Shown: positions 1 to 7,359 of the stretch, piece after piece
How positions within the stretch are numbered: position 1 is the stretch's first letter
How the letters are laid out: each line of letters starts with the position of its first letter
Assembly: GCA_016296565.1 (NCBI GenBank)
Contig: JAEDJB010000032.1
Location: 1-15,858, forward strand
Direction of reading: 5' to 3'
DNA length: 15,858 bases
From: Oscillospiraceae bacterium
GTDB lineage: Bacteria > Bacillota > Clostridia > Oscillospirales > Oscillospiraceae
Position numbers and translations under genes: made by a program
Notes under the pieces: model-generated
The model's database searches: none
The model's input: the letters and a program-made list of their open reading frames with translations, nothing else
Told to the model about the DNA's origin: nothing

Positions 1-221
1 TCGTTCTGCTGGTGACCCATGGGGCCACCGGCCTGTCCGTGGCTTCCGTGGGTGTGATTGCCGGAGGTCTCACCCTCCTCACCTCCTATCGGGGGCCCAA
101 AAGCCTGCTGTCCCGTTTGGATTGGCGGACCCTGCTGTTTTTTGCCGGGCTTTTTGTCATGCGCGCGGGCAAGGAAATCTGGCTATGTCAGGCTTTGGTT
201 TGGACAGGCCAGGCAGCCTGA
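1..221 (+). pseudogene. 3' remnant of SLC13/ArsB-like anion permease
   Basis: The frame is open from the window edge to the TGA at 219-221. The visible peptide is hydrophobic, then has a short polar loop and the segment DWRTLLFFAGLFV (about 118-157). That segment resembles the conserved half-way motif of SLC13/ArsB/CitM-type anion permeases, where it normally leads into GGLE-type residues and several more membrane helices. Here the similarity stops abruptly after LFV. About 20 unrelated residues (MRAGKEIWLCQALVWTGQAA) and a stop follow. I found no continuation of the family in the other two forward frames over the next 100 bases, so this looks like a deletion that removed the C-terminal half rather than a simple frameshift. 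The substrate is unknown. The upstream part is not in the window, so the gene could also be a deliberately short variant. Confidence 0.5.
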
Positions 222-264
222 CTGGTTTGAAAATTGGTCTGAACAAATGAAAGAGAACTGGATA

Positions 265-293
265 TTGTTTCAACCGTGCTTTCGTTTTATAAT
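265..293 (+). promoter_or_regulatory. Sigma-A-type promoter for the SHMT-like operon
   Basis: The -35 candidate is TTGTTT (265-270), followed by a 17-base spacer and a perfect TATAAT (288-293). It lies 33 bases upstream of the GTG start at 326. The spacing and the perfect -10 make it the best promoter in this gap. A GATGTGCAAAAAT element (294-306) follows directly. Confidence 0.65.
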
Positions 294-325
294 GATGTGC
301 AAAAATCGACAAAGGGGGGGATTCT

Positions 326-1633
326 GTGGATCCATTTGCCCAGCCTATGGACTGCCTTCGATCCTTTGACCCGGAGATGGCAGATCTGGCCTGCGCCGAG
401 TATCAACGTCAATTGAGCACCCTGAACCTGATCGTCTCGGAAAACTATGCCTCCCCCTATGCCCTGGCCCTGGAGGGAAGCATCCTGGCAAACAAGAACG
501 CCGGAGGATATCCGGACAGCCGCGGCGTGGGCGGATGCCAGGTGGTAAACGCCATCGAGAACCTGGCCATGGAGCGGATCAAACAGCTCTTCGGCTGTGA
601 CCATGTAAACCTCCAGGCTATGAGCGCCACCATCGCCAATCTGGCGGTTCTCCAGGCCTTGCTCCAGCCGGGAGATACGATCCTGGCGCTGGGGACAGAG
701 CTGGGCGGCCACATGAGCCATGGAGCCGCTGAGAATCTCTCGGGCATGACCTATCAGGTGGTGACCTACGGGTTTGACCCCGCCACGGAGCAGATTGATC
801 TGGCCCAGGTGGAAGCACTGGCAAAAGCCCACCGGCCGAAGCTCATTATCTGCGGGTCCGGGGCGTATCCCCGAAAGACCCCTTACCGGGAATTTGGCGC
901 CATCGCCAAGTCCGTGGGGGCTTATCTGTTGGCGGACATCGCCCACCCGGCGGGCCTGATTGCTGCGGGCCTGCTGGAAAGCCCTGTGCCCTATGCCGAT
1001 GTGGTCACCACCACCACCCACAAAACCTGGCGGGGACCCCGGGGCTGCGGGGTGATTCTGTGCCGGAAGGAACTGGCCGGGGCCATTGACCGGGCGGTCT
1101 CTCCGGGCATCCAGGGCAGCCCCAAAATGGACATGATCGCCGCTCGGGCGGTGCTGGCCAAAGAGGCTATGACCCCCGCTTTCCGGGCCTACCAGCGCCA
1201 GACCCTGGTCAACGCCCAGGCCTTGGCCGATGAACTGAGCAAAGAGGGCTTCCGCTTGGTCTCCGGCGGGACGGATACCCATTTGATTCTGGTGGATGTG
1301 CGCAGCCACATCGCAAGCGGAAAGGAGGCTGACCGGGTTCTGTCTTCCGTGGGCCTGGTGGTGAACAAAGAGCCCCTGCCCTTTGATCCTCTGCCTCCGG
1401 ATCTCACCAGCGGCATCCGCATCGGCACCCCGGCGCTGACCACCCGGGGCCTGAAGGAACCTCAGTTCCGCCAGATCGCCCGGTGGCTGTCCCAGGCTTT
1501 GAAGTCTGCCCGCGACCCGGCCGGGCTTGCGCAGATCCGCCGGGAGACGGAAACCTTAGCCAAACAATACCCCCTCTTTGCAGAGGAATGGCTCCCAAGA
1601 GAAACCAGAGAAACGAGTGTGAGAAACCCATGA
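326..1633 (+). CDS. Serine hydroxymethyltransferase-like PLP enzyme, atypical active site
   Basis: This is a 435-residue fold-type I PLP enzyme, the usual SHMT length, starting at GTG after a G-rich ribosome-binding site (about 312-320). Conserved SHMT features are IVSENYAS (36-43), GGHMSHG (127-133), ADIAHPAG (203-210), the Schiff-base motif TTTTHKTWRGPRG with Lys233, and TSGIRIGTPA (361-370) with the carboxylate-binding Arg365. The segment that in E. coli GlyA is NKYAEGYPGKRYYGGCE reads NKNAGGYPDSRGVGGCQ (56-72). Tyr55, Glu57, Tyr64 and Tyr65 of GlyA therefore become Asn58, Gly60, Gly67 and Val68. The FPGGQGG motif is SPGIQGS. PLP and amino-acid carboxylate binding should survive, but the folate-dependent serine/glycine reaction is doubtful. 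A role as an aldolase or other PLP enzyme on a beta-hydroxy or branched amino acid is an inference. Its stop overlaps the start of the antiporter gene by ATGA. Confidence 0.85.
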   Translation: MDPFAQPMDCLRSFDPEMADLACAEYQRQLSTLNLIVSENYASPYALALEGSILANKNAGGYPDSRGVGGCQVVNAIENLAMERIKQLFGCDHVNLQAMSATIANLAVLQALLQPGDTILALGTELGGHMSHGAAENLSGMTYQVVTYGFDPATEQIDLAQVEALAKAHRPKLIICGSGAYPRKTPYREFGAIAKSVGAYLLADIAHPAGLIAAGLLESPVPYADVVTTTTHKTWRGPRGCGVILCRKELAGAIDRAVSPGIQGSPKMDMIAARAVLAKEAMTPAFRAYQRQTLVNAQALADELSKEGFRLVSGGTDTHLILVDVRSHIASGKEADRVLSSVGLVVNKEPLPFDPLPPDLTSGIRIGTPALTTRGLKEPQFRQIARWLSQALKSARDPAGLAQIRRETETLAKQYPLFAEEWLPRETRETSVRNP

Positions 1634-3015
1634 AAGAAACCAAATCCCCCCTGACCCAAACGGAAACCGTCGCCTTTTATGGAGGCAGCTTCGGCGGCGC
1701 ATTTCCCATGATCCTGCTGTTCATCACCCTGGCCGTCCTGTCGGTGCTGGGGTACAGCAGCGGCAAGAGCTTCTGGGCTGCCGCGTTCCTGTCCCTGATG
1801 GTGGGATTCCTGCTGATTAAGGACAAGCGCCAGTACCAGCAGATCCTGATCGACGGCCTGTCCGACCAATCCCTGGCCATGGTGCTGCTGACCTTCTTCG
1901 TCTCCGGCGTGATGTCTGTGCTGCTGACCATCGGCGGCCTGTGCGACGGGCTGGTCTATCTGGCTGTGGCCACCCATGTGCCCGCCGCCATCCTGCCCCT
2001 GTGCATCTTCTTCCTGTGCGTGCTGGTGTCCAGCTCCACCGGCACAACCAGCGGCACCGTGGCCGCTGCCACCCCGGTGCTTTTGCCTCTGGCTGTGACC
2101 CTGGGCTGTGACCCCGCCCTGGTCATGGGCGCGATTATCAGCGGCGGTTACTTTGGCGACAACCTGGCGCCTGTCAGCGACACCACCATCGCATCGGCCG
2201 CAACCCAGGAGTGTGAGATCATTGACGTGGTCCGCTCCCGGTTTAAGTATTCTGTCATTGCCGGCGCCATTTCCGCCGTCCTCTTCCTGTGGCAGGGCTT
2301 CCGCACCACCCAGACTATCACCAACGCCGAGGCACTGGACCCCAGCAGCCTGCTGGGCCTGGTGCTGCTGGTCTGCCCGGTGCTGCTGGTGATTATGATG
2401 CTCAAGGGGAAAAACTTCATCTATGCGTTGATGTTCAACACCATCCTGGCCGCCCTGCTGTGCCTGGTCACAGGCAAGCTCTCCTTCTCCCTCTTCTTCG
2501 ACGCGGAGGGCGTGGTGGCTCAGGGCCTGGGCAACTGCATGAACGCTGCGGTGCTGTGCATGCTTATCTTCATGGTGATCCAGATCCTGAAGGTCAGCGG
2601 CGTCTTTGCCAGGATCTCTGCTGTGGCTGTGGCCAAGTGCCGCACCTACAAGCAGGCTGAGGGCATCGTGGGCTTTCTGGCTATGCTGGGCGCTGCCATG
2701 ATGGGCGGCGGTACCTACTCCATCCTCCTCTCCGGTGGCCTGGCCCGGAACCTGCTGAAAAACTTCCAGGTGGCCCGCACCCGGGGCGCCAACATTCTGG
2801 ATGGCCTGGCCTGCGGTACTGCTGGTCTGCTGCCCTATGGCGGCGCGGTGCTGTACGCTGTCTCTTGCGCTGCTGCCACGGGCATGGTGGGCAGTGAGTT
2901 TACGGCGTTCTCCTTCATCCCTTATAACTACCACTGCATGCTCCTGATTGCCGTATACTGGATTTCCATTATCATCGGCTTTGGCAAAAAGTTTGAAAAA
3001 GACGAAGCCATCTGA
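1630..3015 (+). CDS. NhaC-family Na+/H+ or organic-acid antiporter
   Basis: The protein has 461 residues and about 11-12 hydrophobic segments, so it is an integral inner-membrane antiporter. The family signature GGYFGDNLAPVSDTT (172-186) is clear, and the segment SSSTGTTSGTVAAATPV precedes it. NhaC-family members exchange Na+ for H+, and some (the MleN type) exchange a carboxylate together with Na+/H+. The ATG at 1630 is chosen because it forms an ATGA overlap with the stop of the upstream gene, which implies translational coupling. No strong Shine-Dalgarno sequence is visible for it or for the upstream in-frame ATG at 1591. Coupling to the SHMT-like gene suggests that it moves the substrate or product of that enzyme rather than serving general salt homeostasis; this is inference. 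A strong terminator follows 58 bases after the stop. Confidence 0.85.
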   Translation: MKETKSPLTQTETVAFYGGSFGGAFPMILLFITLAVLSVLGYSSGKSFWAAAFLSLMVGFLLIKDKRQYQQILIDGLSDQSLAMVLLTFFVSGVMSVLLTIGGLCDGLVYLAVATHVPAAILPLCIFFLCVLVSSSTGTTSGTVAAATPVLLPLAVTLGCDPALVMGAIISGGYFGDNLAPVSDTTIASAATQECEIIDVVRSRFKYSVIAGAISAVLFLWQGFRTTQTITNAEALDPSSLLGLVLLVCPVLLVIMMLKGKNFIYALMFNTILAALLCLVTGKLSFSLFFDAEGVVAQGLGNCMNAAVLCMLIFMVIQILKVSGVFARISAVAVAKCRTYKQAEGIVGFLAMLGAAMMGGGTYSILLSGGLARNLLKNFQVARTRGANILDGLACGTAGLLPYGGAVLYAVSCAAATGMVGSEFTAFSFIPYNYHCMLLIAVYWISIIIGFGKKFEKDEAI

Positions 3016-3072
3016 AGAATGGAGCATGGTCAATCAAAGGGACCAGCAAAACGAAAAAGCCAAAGGACGGAA

Positions 3073-3101
3073 AAGAAGAGGGCAAAGCCCTCTTCTTTTT
3101 T
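3073..3101 (+). terminator. Intrinsic terminator after the antiporter gene
   Basis: An 11-base-pair stem, AAGAAGAGGGC (3073-3083) with GCCCTCTTCTT (3087-3097), has an AAA loop and a run of T (3096-3101). It ends the SHMT-like/NhaC transcription unit. Confidence 0.9.
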
Positions 3102-3169
3102 GCTCAAGCGAATCCTGCGTTGGCCTTGAACCGCTCCCATTGCCGAATCCAAAGACTGGGAAATAGTGA

Positions 3170-3198
3170 TTGCTATTTTGAAAACTTCGCTTTATAAT
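3170..3198 (+). promoter_or_regulatory. Promoter of the GntR regulator gene
   Basis: The -35 is TTGCTA (3170-3175), the spacer is 17 bases and the -10 is a perfect TATAAT (3193-3198). The -35 lies inside an inverted repeat, AAATAG-TGATTG-CTATTT (3161-3178), so a protein bound there would be expected to block RNA polymerase. Confidence 0.65.
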
Positions 3199-3218
3199 AA
3201 ATAATAATAAACACTTAG

Positions 3219-3232
3219 TATCATCAATGATA
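3219..3232 (+). promoter_or_regulatory. Candidate operator palindrome upstream of the GntR gene
   Basis: TATCAT-CA-ATGATA is a 14-base inverted repeat with perfect 6-base arms. It lies about 20 bases downstream of the -10 and 33 bases before the start codon. The position and size suit autoregulation by a dimeric GntR protein. Assignment to this regulator is inference. Confidence 0.4.
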
Positions 3233-3264
3233 GCGCGATGACGGTGAAGAAATGGGGATGGCGC

Positions 3265-3966
3265 ATGTTAACACCAATTAAAAAGAACAGGGTGTATGAA
3301 GGCGTTGCCCAGCAGATCAAAGAGCAGATTGAGAAGGGAATCTGGAAGGAAGGGGAGCGAATTCAGAGCGAACTGGAGTTGGCGAAAACCTTTCAGGTCA
3401 GCCGGGGTTCCATCCGGGAGGCCATAAAATCCCTCCAGATGGCCGGTCTGCTGGAAGCCCACAGCGGGCAGGGGACCTTTGTCGCAGCAAATGCTTGTGA
3501 AAAAATCAGGGCCAGCCGGTTAAACGAAAAGCTGAACAGCGCGGAGCACTTTGACGATGTGCTGGAGTGCCGTCATCTTATTGAGGTCCACGCCTGCGGC
3601 GTGGCGGCAGCCTGCTGCACGGAAGAGGACCTGCGATATCTCCGGGAGAATTATGAGCAGATCATACAGTATACGCTCCAGGGAGACGCAGAGAACGTGA
3701 ACCGGTGCGGCATGGAGTTCCACGCCTACATTGTCAATATGATGCACAATGAAATTATTTCGGATTTTTATCAGTCCATCATGCAGGTCTTGCTGGATGA
3801 GCGGCGAGAGTATTTTGAGAACTGGTTTCAGTTGGAGATCTCCGAGTCCCATTACGATCATATGGAGTTGATTCAGGCCTTGGAGGTCCATGATTCGGTT
3901 CGGGCCCAGCAAATCATGAGCCGGCATCTGGACCGGAAAAAGAGAGGAAAAAAAGAGGCAAATTAA
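3265..3966 (+). CDS. GntR-family regulator, FadR/FCD subfamily
   Basis: This is a 233-residue DNA-binding regulator. The N-terminal winged helix (about 8-75) has the classic GntR pattern: ELELAKTFQVSRGSIREAI (36-54) and a GLLEAHSGQGTFV wing (61-73). The C-terminal half (about 95-222) is an all-helical FCD ligand domain, with REALMENT-like metal-site histidines His153, His199 and His221. The Asp usually found four residues before the first His is Gly149 here. FCD regulators normally sense small carboxylates or sugar acids and often control neighbouring transport and catabolic genes, so the downstream TRAP operon is the natural target. The start at 3265 is preferred over ATG 3238 because GGGGATGG lies 5 bases upstream and the N terminus then matches the family. 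The gene has its own promoter and terminator. Confidence 0.9.
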   Translation: MLTPIKKNRVYEGVAQQIKEQIEKGIWKEGERIQSELELAKTFQVSRGSIREAIKSLQMAGLLEAHSGQGTFVAANACEKIRASRLNEKLNSAEHFDDVLECRHLIEVHACGVAAACCTEEDLRYLRENYEQIIQYTLQGDAENVNRCGMEFHAYIVNMMHNEIISDFYQSIMQVLLDERREYFENWFQLEISESHYDHMELIQALEVHDSVRAQQIMSRHLDRKKRGKKEAN

Positions 3967-3983
3967 AGTTCATTCAGGAAAAA

Positions 3984-4023
3984 ATATCCCTTGGTATGGT
4001 AATACCAGGGGATATCTTTTTTT
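3984..4023 (+). terminator. Intrinsic terminator after the GntR gene
   Basis: A 14-base-pair stem (3984-3997 with 4002-4015, one G-T wobble) has loop GGTA and is followed by C and seven T. It ends 57 bases after the stop codon of the regulator gene and separates it from the TRAP operon. Confidence 0.9.
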
Positions 4024-4268
4024 GGAATAAACAGGGAATTTTTGATGTGAAAAATAAACAAGCCCGGCAGATGAGAGACGGGGGGTGGTAAACCGTATTG
4101 CTGAATTTTGTCGAGAGAAGGTTAAAATGAAGAAAAAGGATTGCTTTCTGTCTGTAAAGTGGTAAAATCCAAAGCATAAAAGGTCAAGCTGTCCGACAAT
4201 TCTACAGGTCGAGAGGATGAGAGAAAACCGGACGACGGCCAAGGAAAGCATCGAGAGGAGGAGTCAAG
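4024..4268 (+). promoter_or_regulatory. Control region of the TRAP/oxidoreductase operon
   Basis: No gene is seen between 3967 and 4268. After the terminator comes an inverted repeat ATTTTT-GATGTG-AAAAAT (4038-4055). The best promoter candidate is TTGCTT (4141-4146), a 16-base spacer and TAAAAT (4163-4168). A weaker alternative -10, TAAAAT, occurs in AGGTTAAAATGA near 4125. The leader is about 95 bases long and ends with the ribosome-binding site AGGAGGAG (4256-4263). Confidence 0.45.
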
Positions 4269-4787
4269 TTGGCGATCATACGAAAAATCCACACCTGTAT
4301 ATACGGACTCCTGCGCGGGATCGGATTTGTGCTGACCCTGTCAGTGCCGGCCATCATGCTGGTCCAGGTGATCCTGCGCTATGTGTTCAAGGCTCCGCTG
4401 ATGGGAACGGAGGAGCTTTTGCAGTTTCCCACGATTTGGATGTATATGCTGGGTGCGGCCATGGCTTCCATTACGCGCACACACATCGAGTGCGGCGTGC
4501 TGGCTGTCTATGTGAAGAGCCCCCGGGTCCTGGCGGCGGTGGGCGTGTTTAAGAATCTGGTCACCGTTGTGGTGGGTGTTTGGCTGACCAGGTGGTGCGC
4601 CTGGTATGCCCTCTATTCTCTGGATAAGGCGAAGGTTTCCGCCCTGCTGCACATCCCTCAGTTTGTAGGGGACAGCGCCCTGTTTGTGGGTGTGCTGCTG
4701 ATGACCATTTATGCAGTGGCCGATCTGGTTCTCTCCCTTGGTCAGGTGAAAGCGGCCTTCTCCGGGGGCTCGGAACCGTCGCTGTGA
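4269..4787 (+). CDS. dctQ: TRAP transporter small membrane subunit, DctQ type
   Basis: The protein has 172 residues and four hydrophobic segments (about 14-36, 52-70, 87-108 and 133-157), the standard TRAP small-subunit topology. A motif of the QVILRYVFKAPLMGTEEL type follows the first helix, and the EEL acidic cluster is typical of DctQ. It forms the membrane complex with DctM and works with the extracytoplasmic DctP for ion-gradient-driven uptake of carboxylates. The start is TTG at 4269, supported by AGGAGGAG five bases upstream. The protein reads through naturally from there (MAIIRKIHTCIYG), and no ATG is equally well placed. Gene order dctQ-dctM-dctP places the binding protein last. Confidence 0.88.
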   Translation: MAIIRKIHTCIYGLLRGIGFVLTLSVPAIMLVQVILRYVFKAPLMGTEELLQFPTIWMYMLGAAMASITRTHIECGVLAVYVKSPRVLAAVGVFKNLVTVVVGVWLTRWCAWYALYSLDKAKVSALLHIPQFVGDSALFVGVLLMTIYAVADLVLSLGQVKAAFSGGSEPSL

Positions 4788-4816
4788 GAAAGACGAGAGA
4801 AAGGAGATGACCTGAT

Positions 4817-6118
4817 ATGATAACAATGGTAGCGATCTGTGTGCTGCTGCTGATTGTTCTTCTGATTTGCGGCGTAGCATTGCCCTTCTGCTTCGGCGCC
4901 GCGCTGATGTTTATGGCCTTTACAGGCGGGGTCCTGATGAAGAGCATGCTCCTTTGGGACTACACCCAGATCATCAGCACCACCCTGCTGGCCAGCCCGC
5001 TGTTCATTCTGGCCGGGACCTACATGGGTGGTAGCGGCATTGCCACAAAGCTGCTGGACTTTGTGGATTCCTTTGTGGGCCGCATCCGCGGTGGCCTTGG
5101 GGTGGTGTCGGTGGTCTCCTGCGCCATCATCGGGGCCATTTCCGGCAGCGGCTTCACCGGCGTGGCAGCCACCGGACCGGTGATTATCCCCCGCATGACC
5201 CAGCAGGGGTATCCCCGGGGCTACGCCACGGCGCTGGTGACCGTTTCCTCGGTGCTGGGCCTGCTGATCCCACCCTCGGGGATCATGATCCTCTACGGCT
5301 GGCAGACGGGGACCTCCATCCTGGCCTGCTTTATGGCCACGGTGGGACCGGGTGTTCTGATCGCCCTGCTCTTCTGCATCATCAATATGATCTGGACCCG
5401 GAAGTTCGACTTGCATCTGGAAGCCCCCATGCCGGTGCCCGACCGGATGAAGCTGGCCGGTAAGCGGGGCGTCATTGCCCTGCCGGCTCTGCTGATGCCA
5501 GTGATTATTCTGGGCGGCATTTACGGCGGTGTGTTCACCCCCACTGAGGCTGCGGCTGTGGCGGCGATTTACTCCATCCCCATCGGTCTGTTTGTCTACC
5601 GAACCATGACCCTGAAGTCCTTCTATAAGATGACCCTGGACTCCCTGGGCTCGATCGGCGCCATCATGGCCATGATTGTCTTCTGCCTGATGCTCAGCCA
5701 GACCTTCGTGACCCTGCGGGTGCCGGAGAAGATTATTGAGGTTTTGACGGGTGTCACCGACAGCCGCGTTCTGATGCTGATCATCCTGAACCTCTTCCTG
5801 TTTGTGGTGGGTATGATCGTCAACGACGCCACGGGCATGCTGCTCTGCGCCCCCATCCTGCTTCCCCTGGCTCTGGAGCTGGGGGTGGACGCCGTGCAGT
5901 TCTCCGCCATCATGGGCGTGAACCTGGCCATGGGCGGCATCACCCCTCCTTATGCCAGCATCCTGTATCTGGGCATGCGGGTGGGCAACTGCCCCTTCAA
6001 CGAGATCCTGAAGCCCGCTCTGGTCTTCCTGATTTTCGGCTATGTGCCGGTGGTGTTCCTCACCACCTTCTGGGCGCCCCTGTCCACCTGGCTGCCCGGC
6101 GTGATGGGCCTCATGTGA
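4817..6118 (+). CDS. dctM: TRAP transporter large permease, DctM type
   Basis: This very hydrophobic protein of 433 residues has about 12 membrane segments, the usual length for DctM. Conserved signatures are visible: LFILAGTYMGGSGIA, SCAIIGAISGSGFTGVAATG, PRMTQQGYPRGYA and LGLLIPPSGIMILYG, then a second half with GGITPPYASILYLGMRVG. It is the transport-conducting subunit, driven by Na+ or H+. AAAGGAG upstream supports ATG 4817, although ATG 4806 is also near the site. It lies 29 bases after dctQ, in the same transcription unit. Confidence 0.92.
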   Translation: MITMVAICVLLLIVLLICGVALPFCFGAALMFMAFTGGVLMKSMLLWDYTQIISTTLLASPLFILAGTYMGGSGIATKLLDFVDSFVGRIRGGLGVVSVVSCAIIGAISGSGFTGVAATGPVIIPRMTQQGYPRGYATALVTVSSVLGLLIPPSGIMILYGWQTGTSILACFMATVGPGVLIALLFCIINMIWTRKFDLHLEAPMPVPDRMKLAGKRGVIALPALLMPVIILGGIYGGVFTPTEAAAVAAIYSIPIGLFVYRTMTLKSFYKMTLDSLGSIGAIMAMIVFCLMLSQTFVTLRVPEKIIEVLTGVTDSRVLMLIILNLFLFVVGMIVNDATGMLLCAPILLPLALELGVDAVQFSAIMGVNLAMGGITPPYASILYLGMRVGNCPFNEILKPALVFLIFGYVPVVFLTTFWAPLSTWLPGVMGLM

Positions 6119-6191
6119 CAGGCGCCCCCCATAGTATCCCTTTTGTAATCCCATGTGATATGGAAATAAAAAATGAAAAGGAGAAACAACC

Positions 6192-7247
6192 ATGAAAAGA
6201 TTTCTTTCGATCCTGCTTGCTGCCATGATGCTCTTCACGGTGCTCACCCTGTCTGCCTGCGGCAGCTCCGGGGAAGGCGAGACCGCCGGAGAGACCGCGT
6301 CCACAGAGGAGGAACACTTTGTGTTCAAGATCGGCCACATGAGAGCAGAGGGTTCTCCCACTGACCTGGATGTGGAGGAATTCTGCCAGAAGGTGACGGA
6401 GCAGACCAACGGTACCATTGAGTTTGAAATTTATCCCGCTTCCTCTCTGGGTGACTACACCGCCATGATCGAGCGGATGGCCCTGGGCGATGTGGACATG
6501 ATGCTGGCTTCCATCGGCGTGAGCCTGGATTCCCGCATGAACTGCTGGACCATCCCCTATCTAGCAAAGAACTGGGACGAGGCCCGGGAGATCTTCAAGG
6601 ATGACGGCCTGATTGTGCAGACCATGTCCGAGATCTGCCTGGACAATGATTTCCGCATTCTGGGCACTTACCCCATGTATTTTGGCGGCATTGCCCTGGC
6701 CAAGGAGCCCACAGCGGACATCGCCGCCATGGAGAATCAGGGCCTGAAGATCCGCATCCCCGCCACAGAGACCTATGAGGCCATGGCCACTACCTTCGGC
6801 TTCATGTCCACCCCGCTGAACTACTCCGATATCTTCACCTCCCTGCAGACCGGCGTCATTGACGGCACCATCGGCGGCGGCGCAGAGGGATATTACAACG
6901 AGTTCCGTGACCTGCTGAAGTACTATCTGCCTGTAAACGACCACTTCGAGCTGCAGTTCCTGTGCGTGGGCTCTCCCACCTGGGACAAGCTGTCTGACAA
7001 CCAGAAGGAAGTGCTGACCACCTGCGCTGCCGAGCTGGAGGCCAAGCGCTGGGAGGACGCAGAAACCTCTCAGGCCAACTACGAGCAGATGCTTGCAGAC
7101 GCCGGGATCACCGTGATGGAGTTCACCGACGAAGAGCTGGCAGGGTTTGCTGAGGCGGTTCGTGCGGCCGTTGAGCCTTACGCACGTCAGGAGCTGGGCG
7201 ACGAGCTCTATGACCAGATCATGGCCGAGGTGGAAGCGATCGCCTGA
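6192..7247 (+). CDS. dctP: TRAP substrate-binding lipoprotein, DctP type
   Basis: The protein has 351 residues and a lipoprotein signal peptide (about 1-22) with lipobox LSAC, lipid-anchored at Cys23. A Ser/Gly/Glu-rich linker follows. The mature domain has DctP family features: FKIGHM (45-50), the SSLGDYTAMIERMALGDVD segment and KIRIP (186-190). Arg188 is the conserved arginine that clamps the substrate carboxylate in TRAP binding proteins. The segment LNYSDIFTSLQTGVIDG (209-225) is typical. A carboxylate ligand is therefore likely, but its identity cannot be read from the sequence. ATG 6192 follows AAAGGAG with an 8-base gap. The gap from dctM (6119-6191) is AT-rich at its end and shows no strong structure. 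Confidence 0.92.
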   Translation: MKRFLSILLAAMMLFTVLTLSACGSSGEGETAGETASTEEEHFVFKIGHMRAEGSPTDLDVEEFCQKVTEQTNGTIEFEIYPASSLGDYTAMIERMALGDVDMMLASIGVSLDSRMNCWTIPYLAKNWDEAREIFKDDGLIVQTMSEICLDNDFRILGTYPMYFGGIALAKEPTADIAAMENQGLKIRIPATETYEAMATTFGFMSTPLNYSDIFTSLQTGVIDGTIGGGAEGYYNEFRDLLKYYLPVNDHFELQFLCVGSPTWDKLSDNQKEVLTTCAAELEAKRWEDAETSQANYEQMLADAGITVMEFTDEELAGFAEAVRAAVEPYARQELGDELYDQIMAEVEAIA

Positions 7248-7270
7248 TCCGAAACAGTTTCATGTTGCAG

Positions 7271-7292
7271 GGGAGGGCATCGCTGCCCTCCC
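7271..7292 (+). other. Perfect hairpin after dctP, probable mRNA stability or attenuation element
   Basis: GGGAGGGCA (7271-7279), loop TCGC and TGCCCTCCC (7284-7292) form a 9-base-pair GC-rich stem with no T run. Without a T tract it is unlikely to be a full terminator. It more likely protects the dctP 3' end or lowers downstream expression, as is common after abundant binding-protein genes. Confidence 0.55.
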
Positions 7293-7359
7293 TTAGCAAT
7301 GTCAGGAGAAAGAAACCAACGATATTTCATTAAGACGATTGAAAGCGAGGCGATATCCG

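Noticed and set aside
326..1633. Calling the first complete gene housekeeping glyA
   Set aside because: Four active-site residues needed for the canonical reaction are substituted, so the specific name would mislead.
1462..3033. Long minus-strand open frame opposite the antiporter gene
   Set aside because: It is rich in Gln, His, Gly and Ala with no domain pattern, and mirrors the codon bias of the real membrane protein on the plus strand.
4742..6418. Minus-strand open frame of 558 codons opposite dctM
   Set aside because: It has His/Gln/Gly-rich low-complexity composition, spans several real genes and lacks a ribosome-binding site. It is an antisense shadow of dctM.
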